From assembly GCA_002686445.1 (NCBI GenBank), contig NZCO01000013.1, positions 3,665 through 13,455 of the forward strand: a DNA stretch of 9,791 bases, in the 5' to 3' direction. Every line of letters starts with the position of its first letter. The first letter of the stretch is position 1. The notes beneath the pieces were generated by a model. The model was not told the DNA's origin, did not search any database, and saw nothing but the letters and a program-made list of their open reading frames with translations. Position numbers and translations under genes: made by a program. The stretch comes from a bacterium (GTDB lineage: Bacteria; Patescibacteriota; Andersenbacteria; UBA10190). Shown here in pieces: positions 6,649 to 9,791 of the stretch.

Positions 6649-7374
6649 TTATTCATTAGGTTCATAATTTTCTAAAATTTCTGATACTGCGTTTAAGAGG
6701 GACACGTTCCGCTGGTATGGCATACGTTTGGGTCCAATTAATACCACCGTCATCCGCTGCTCATTTTCTGGATGGACATCGTGTACCACTAGGCTCGTAT
6801 GCCTGGCATTCATAAAGGGAATTTCTTCGCCAATAAATACCTGCGGTCCATCACTCGTGTCCTCGAATTGATTCAGATACTCATCAAGCGCATCGATGAT
6901 AGTGCCCACTTCCTTAACCGCTTCAACGGACTCGGCTTCTGTCTGTTCAAGCAGACCACTTAAGCCAGCTAGCTGCGTCTCACGCGCCTCAGGTAAGCCA
7001 CTAACTACAACTGAGTGGGATAGGAGCGAAAGTAGCTTGACGGTACTCCGGGCCAAGTGCTGATACTCGCGATTGAGCGTGGCGAACTGCTTACCCAGTG
7101 CCGTTTGCTCCGGCTTGGTCAGGCGCATAGCGCGTAAGTGATCCACGTAGTAGCGGTAACCCTTATCTGTTGGCACCCGACCAGCCGATGTGTGGGGCTG
7201 CACAATATATCCAGCTTCCTCAAGCTCGTGCAGCGCTGTTCGCACCGTCGCCGAACTTACGTCCAGCTTTAAGAAAGCAATGAGACCCGCGCTCCCTACT
7301 GGGCGTGCTGTTTCGATGTATATTTCCACGAGGCCCGCAAGTAGCGTGGCGTATCTCTCAGCAAGTAATCCCAT
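6649..7374 (-). CDS. hrcA: Heat-inducible transcription repressor HrcA, short form
   Basis: 241 residues against about 340 in typical HrcA. HrcA binds CIRCE and represses chaperone genes; its activity depends on the GroE chaperonin in well-studied species. The N-terminal winged helix is intact: PVGSAGL (25-31), SSATVRTALHELEEAGYI (40-57) as the recognition helix region, and HTSAGRVPTDKGYRYYVDHL (61-80). The C-terminal end of the GAF-like domain is also present: IGEEIPF (181-187), LVVHDV (195-200) and VVLIGPKRMPYQRNVSLL (210-227). Aligned from memory with Bacillus HrcA, the missing ~100 residues lie after about residue 125 and cover the inserted dimerising domain and the first half of the GAF-like domain. 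The reading frame is intact, so it looks like a compact form and not a broken gene. It is first in the operon, 18 bases downstream of a perfect CIRCE, so it is autoregulated. Start context is TACATATG without Shine-Dalgarno. Confidence 0.95.
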   Translation of the reverse strand: MGLLAERYATLLAGLVEIYIETARPVGSAGLIAFLKLDVSSATVRTALHELEEAGYIVQPHTSAGRVPTDKGYRYYVDHLRAMRLTKPEQTALGKQFATLNREYQHLARSTVKLLSLLSHSVVVSGLPEARETQLAGLSGLLEQTEAESVEAVKEVGTIIDALDEYLNQFEDTSDGPQVFIGEEIPFMNARHTSLVVHDVHPENEQRMTVVLIGPKRMPYQRNVSLLNAVSEILENYEPNE

Positions 7375-7392
7375 ATGTATATTACAAATAGA

Positions 7393-7419
7393 TTAGCACT
7401 CTAGGCACGCGAGTGCTAA
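7393..7419. promoter_or_regulatory. CIRCE operator (HrcA binding site)
   Basis: TTAGCACTC (7393-7401), nine bases, GAGTGCTAA (7411-7419). Both arms match the CIRCE consensus exactly and the spacer has the standard length. It lies just downstream of the -10 box, at the predicted transcription start, so bound HrcA would block initiation of the whole operon. No second CIRCE was seen upstream of dnaK or dnaJ. Confidence 0.98.
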
Positions 7420-7424
7420 CTCAC

Positions 7425-7452
7425 ATCCTACTACTTATTCTCGTATAGTCAA
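7425..7452 (-). promoter_or_regulatory. Sigma70-type promoter of the hrcA-grpE-dnaK-dnaJ operon
   Basis: On the minus strand, TTGACT (7452-7447) and TAGGAT (7430-7425) are separated by 16 bases. The predicted start falls about seven bases on, at the edge of CIRCE, giving a leader of about 45 bases that contains the operator. This arrangement is standard for CIRCE-controlled operons. It is the only promoter in the window with a near-consensus -35. Confidence 0.8.
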
Positions 7453-7470
7453 CACCAATTAACTAGCATC

Positions 7471-7505
7471 TGTGGATAAATTGACACTTAGTGTAAATTG
7501 TGTCA
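7471..7505. other. Solitary DnaA-box sequence and adjacent inverted repeat in the spacer between hrcA and the lipoprotein gene
   Basis: The spacer 7453-7560 has no gene. Its minus strand carries TTATCCACA (7479-7471), an exact match to the strong DnaA box. Three bases on is TGACAC (7482-7487) facing GTGTCA (7500-7505) across 12 bases, and within that the palindrome ACACT-T-AGTGT (7484-7494). The repeat lacks a T-run, so it is not an obvious terminator for the lipoprotein gene. A single DnaA box does not make an origin; it may be chance or a regulatory site. Confidence 0.35.
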
Positions 7506-7560
7506 CAAACCAGCCGAGCTTTTTTTCTCCAACAATCTACATTGCACTGAAAATACCGTT

Positions 7561-8721
7561 TTATACTGCTAGTCGCCTGGTCACCAACAGCACCTTGGCT
7601 GCATTCAAGGGATCAATCAGAATCTCTGTAATCAAGTGTGACTTCAGGCCAAGCGAGAAGGTGTTCCAGGTCACTCCCCCATCTTCTGAGCGATAGACAA
7701 CACTGTTTATGCCAACGAACATGCGAGCCGAATTTGTAGGACTCACTGCCACCACAGCTGAGTTGAACTGCTGTACGGTGTCGACGGGTAGCTTAAGCTG
7801 CTCCCACGTGGCGCCCTGATCTCTTGTGATTACTGCGCCATCATTAACCCCAGCGAATAAGGCATCGGGAAATTCAGGGATAAACGTGACATTGAGCACG
7901 CGCTTATTGGCGCTGTTACCGAATTGGGAGTCCGTGTCGAGGTTTTGTTTGATCGATAACTTGCGCTGCTCGGTATTATTCACCAACCACAGTGCTCCAC
8001 GATTAGTCAGCACAGCCAACTCGCCTTGGCGAACAGGTGAGGCGACAATGTCTCGAATACCCAGCGCCGGTTGTGCTGAAGCAGAGGAGAAAAAGCCATC
8101 CGTGAGCGTGTGGATCGTCCGCCAAGTCTTCGCCGATTGTTCACCCGCCAGGATTCCACCCAGGCTGGTGCCGGCATAGATGCGATCAGGCCTCAGGGGA
8201 TCTTCTGTAATAGCAATCACCACAGCCGGTACAGCATCATTACTACTTCCGAAAAACCCGCGGCTGGTTTGCTGAACCGGCACAGGAACGGTCAACACTG
8301 TCTCCCAGCTCTTGCCGTCATCGATCGTGCGTAAGACGAACCCCTGCCCGTCGGCATCCACTCCCGACACAACAATGACGCCACTTACCAGAGCCACCAC
8401 ATCAGACACGCGTAGCGGAACCGCTATGGCTTCCCACGTGGCGCCGTCATCGTTAGATACCACAATGCCATTACTGCCCGCCGCTACATATATGGTGTCA
8501 GGTGTATGGGCCGGGCGATTTGCTCGCCCGAGAAACATTGAGGCGATATGTGCGTCCTCTTCCCCGTCCGTCCTAGTTACTGACTGATCAAAATGTGCGC
8601 CGGCACTCTCCGAGATGTACGTACCCCCTGCCGGCACGACGCCACTGGGGGTCGACGTACAACCAGACGCCTGCAGCACAGCCACAAGCATTACGGGTAG
8701 GACGAATAGATACAGTTTCAT
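7561..8721 (-). CDS. Lipoprotein with BNR/Asp-box beta-propeller (sortilin-like or Ycf48-like fold)
   Basis: 386 residues. A hydrophobic N-terminal signal (2-17) leads to QASGC with Cys21 as the likely lipidated residue. The -3 residue is Ala, not the usual Leu, so the lipobox is weak but plausible. The mature protein would be tethered outside the cytoplasmic membrane. Four Asp-box motifs (S/T-x-D-x-G-x-T/S-W) are visible: SNDDGATW 89-96, TIDDGKSW 132-139, TRDQGATW 299-306 and SEDGGVTW 345-352. A degenerate copy ends at Trp200. Recurrent 'DxIYVAAGSNGIVVS' and 'DALFAGVNDGAVITR' strands are typical of propeller blades. Such domains occur in sialidases, sortilin and photosystem assembly factors. 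No sialidase arginine triad or other active site can be identified, so a binding or scaffold role is more likely (inference). It is divergently transcribed from the CorA-like gene and no clear terminator was seen after it. Confidence 0.88.
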   Translation of the reverse strand: MKLYLFVLPVMLVAVLQASGCTSTPSGVVPAGGTYISESAGAHFDQSVTRTDGEEDAHIASMFLGRANRPAHTPDTIYVAAGSNGIVVSNDDGATWEAIAVPLRVSDVVALVSGVIVVSGVDADGQGFVLRTIDDGKSWETVLTVPVPVQQTSRGFFGSSNDAVPAVVIAITEDPLRPDRIYAGTSLGGILAGEQSAKTWRTIHTLTDGFFSSASAQPALGIRDIVASPVRQGELAVLTNRGALWLVNNTEQRKLSIKQNLDTDSQFGNSANKRVLNVTFIPEFPDALFAGVNDGAVITRDQGATWEQLKLPVDTVQQFNSAVVAVSPTNSARMFVGINSVVYRSEDGGVTWNTFSLGLKSHLITEILIDPLNAAKVLLVTRRLAV

Positions 8722-8739
8722 AGATATGTCTTGTCTATA

Positions 8740-8748
8740 AGTATACCA
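8740..8748 (-). promoter_or_regulatory. Extended -10 promoter of the lipoprotein gene
   Basis: On the minus strand TGG (8748-8746) precedes TATACT (8745-8740). The predicted start near 8733 leaves a leader of about 12 bases before the ATG at 8721. No -35 box is apparent. The element is a one-base variant of the TGCTATACT sites elsewhere in the window. Confidence 0.6.
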
Positions 8749-8781
8749 CTGTCGTATCGCCAGGGCTGGTAACAGAAAAAA

Positions 8782-8790
8782 TGCTATACT
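8782..8790 (+). promoter_or_regulatory. Extended -10 promoter of the CorA-like gene, implying a nearly leaderless mRNA
   Basis: TGC then TATACT (8785-8790). Only nine bases separate it from the ATG at 8800, so a start about seven bases after the -10 gives a leader of roughly three bases. The intervening GGTGGTAAG would then be mostly absent from the transcript and could not act as a ribosome binding site. No clear -35 was found. Confidence 0.6.
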
Positions 8791-8799
8791 GGTGGTAAG

Positions 8800-9711
8800 A
8801 TGCGCACTACAATCACAGCGGAAAGCGGGCTGGTCTGGGAAAGTTTTGTGCAGCCCGAAGCCGCGGAACTAGCTGAGCTAGTCCGCGACACGAATCTGAC
8901 AGCCGCGGATGCTGAATTCTTAGTGCAAGACTACCACCGTCCCGAGGTGACTGTGCGCGATGAATATCTGCTCATCCATATTCATGTTCCTGCATTCGAT
9001 CGTAGAAACAGAGTGACCCGCGGCGTTTCCTTGTACTTTATCGCCAAGGATAATCGGCTTTGGACCGTGAGCCATGAAGTCATCGTCAATCTTGATCAAC
9101 TACTGCGCGACTTTAAAGCGGCGGATGAGGTACGAGAAGAATACTTTGGGTCCGGCCCCCTGGCGTTAGCGTTGCATGTTGCAGGCGAAATGCATGGCGG
9201 CGCCTTTCATAAACTCGAGCGTCTATCTAAACACGTGGATATTGCCGAAGATGCCATTTTCCAGGGCAATGAGAGAAAAATGGTCGAAGAGGTGTCCATG
9301 CTAATGCGCGACGTGATGGATTTTCGTAAAGTGATTCGCCTGCAGACTTCCCTCTTCGACACTGTCCCTGAGCACGATCTCATTACTCCCGAAATTCGAC
9401 TCCAGTGGCGGCGCACGCACAACCAAACACTGAAGCTTTGGGACGTATTGGAAGGGTTGTATGAAACCGTAAAGGAACTAGCCGTCACCAACACCAGCAT
9501 GCTGCAGCATAAGGAAAATGAGCTGCTGCGACTGCTGACTATTTACTCGGTGATTGTGATTCCTGTATTAGTGCTCGTCGGTCCCTTCTTTGCCCCGGGC
9601 GCGGACGATGCGGGCTTAAGCGACCGCGTGGCATTTGGCGTTGTGCTACTCGTACTACTCGGCACCCTGGTCTTCATTTTTGCGCGCAGCAAAAAGAAGC
9701 GCTTGTTATAG
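8800..9711 (+). CDS. CorA-family divalent cation transporter lacking the GMN motif
   Basis: 303 residues, usual CorA length. CorA proteins are pentameric channels for Mg2+ (or Co2+, Ni2+, Zn2+ in relatives) in the cytoplasmic membrane. An N-terminal alpha/beta cytoplasmic domain (about 1-130; HRPEVTVRDEYLLIHIHVP at 46-64 is the typical core strand) is followed by a long helical stalk (about 130-245). The stalk carries FRKVIRLQ at 175-182 and ELAVTNTSMLQHKENELLRLLTIYSVI at 226-252 (long helix entering the membrane). Two helices end the protein, at about 246-264 and 277-295, then a basic tail RSKKKRLL. The loop between them reads LVGPFFAPGADD (259-270), where family members have YGMNF. The fold is well supported; the ion is not, because the selectivity signature is absent. 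It is transcribed divergently from the lipoprotein gene. Confidence 0.85.
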   Translation: MRTTITAESGLVWESFVQPEAAELAELVRDTNLTAADAEFLVQDYHRPEVTVRDEYLLIHIHVPAFDRRNRVTRGVSLYFIAKDNRLWTVSHEVIVNLDQLLRDFKAADEVREEYFGSGPLALALHVAGEMHGGAFHKLERLSKHVDIAEDAIFQGNERKMVEEVSMLMRDVMDFRKVIRLQTSLFDTVPEHDLITPEIRLQWRRTHNQTLKLWDVLEGLYETVKELAVTNTSMLQHKENELLRLLTIYSVIVIPVLVLVGPFFAPGADDAGLSDRVAFGVVLLVLLGTLVFIFARSKKKRLL

Positions 9712-9761
9712 ACAGAAACGCACGCGTTGCGGCCAGCAGTCGAGCAGGATCGTCTAAGCCT

Positions 9762-9791
9762 ATGCCCCGTAATCCAACATCCAGCCTGTTT
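9762..9791 (+). CDS. Possible start of a further gene, cut by the window edge
   Basis: An ATG at 9762 opens a frame of ten codons (MPRNPTSSLF) to the right edge. It lies 50 bases after the CorA-like stop on the same strand. There is no strong Shine-Dalgarno or terminator in 9712-9761, so it could be co-transcribed. Too short to identify. Confidence 0.25.
   Translation, partial: MPRNPTSSLF

Noticed and set aside
7482..7505. TGACAC/GTGTCA inverted repeat as terminator of the lipoprotein gene
   Set aside because: The stem is only six pairs with a 12-base loop, and no T-run follows on the minus strand.
7472..7696. 74-codon plus-strand frame (GTG start) in the spacer and antisense to the lipoprotein 3' end
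   Set aside because: Most of it overlaps the lipoprotein gene, it has no ribosome binding site, and the protein is featureless.
595..9711. Possible recoding of TGA as glycine, as in some CPR lineages
   Set aside because: DnaK, DnaJ, GrpE, HrcA and the other long frames are full or expected length with TGA read as stop, and glycine is encoded by GGN throughout.
4177..9730. Eleven-base repeat GCACGCGTTGC at 4177-4187 and 9720-9730
   Set aside because: Several 11-base matches are expected by chance in a window of this size, and the flanks do not extend the similarity.
1..9791. CRISPR arrays, insertion sequences, prophage or toxin-antitoxin modules
   Set aside because: No regularly spaced repeats, transposase motifs, terminal inverted repeats or small paired genes were seen; the window is a chromosomal housekeeping region.

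Overview
The window is about 9.8 kb of roughly balanced base composition from a compact bacterial genome. Its core is a five-gene heat-shock operon on the minus strand, hrcA–grpE–dnaK–(membrane protein)–dnaJ (7374 down to 2151). A perfect CIRCE operator and a good sigma70-type promoter precede it. Several traits are compatible with a Patescibacteria/CPR (Parcubacteria-like) genome: a very short HrcA, an unrecognised polytopic membrane protein inside the chaperone operon, a beta-propeller lipoprotein with Asp-box repeats, several starts without Shine-Dalgarno sequences, and very short leaders. That placement is an inference from gene style; no taxonomic marker was compared. All ten visible stop codons are TAA or TAG, and none of the long reading frames contains an in-frame TGA, so nothing suggests the glycine-recoded TGA of some CPR lineages.

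Left flank (1–1365). The 3' part of a NadR/AAA_28-like P-loop kinase gene runs off the left edge and converges on a minus-strand gene for a degenerate histidine-phosphatase-family protein. A hairpin terminator lies between the two and points toward the minus-strand transcript. Upstream of the phosphatase-like gene is a complete tRNA-Lys(UUU) with an encoded CCA end and its own promoter. That promoter lies back to back with an extended -10 promoter for the next plus-strand gene.

Middle (1366–7452). A single-anchor membrane protein of unknown function (239 aa) converges on the heat-shock operon, and a symmetric hairpin terminator between them serves both. The operon encodes the repressor HrcA, the nucleotide exchange factor GrpE, the Hsp70 DnaK, a 307-aa multi-span membrane protein, and DnaJ. 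The membrane protein has what looks like its own extended -10 promoter within the 52-base gap after dnaK, so it and dnaJ may also be made when HrcA is bound.

Right flank (7453–9791). A 108-base spacer contains a perfect DnaA-box sequence and an inverted repeat. Next comes a minus-strand lipoprotein gene with four Asp-box (BNR-like) motifs, divergently transcribed from a CorA-family transporter gene. The transporter has the usual two C-terminal membrane helices but lacks the GMN selectivity motif. The start of one more gene may lie at the right edge.

Two observations tie the window together. First, an exact 9-mer, TGCTATACT (an extended -10 promoter element), occurs three times, each just upstream of a start codon, with a TGGTATACT variant upstream of a fourth. 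Second, four starts share the sequence CATATG and have no obvious Shine-Dalgarno.
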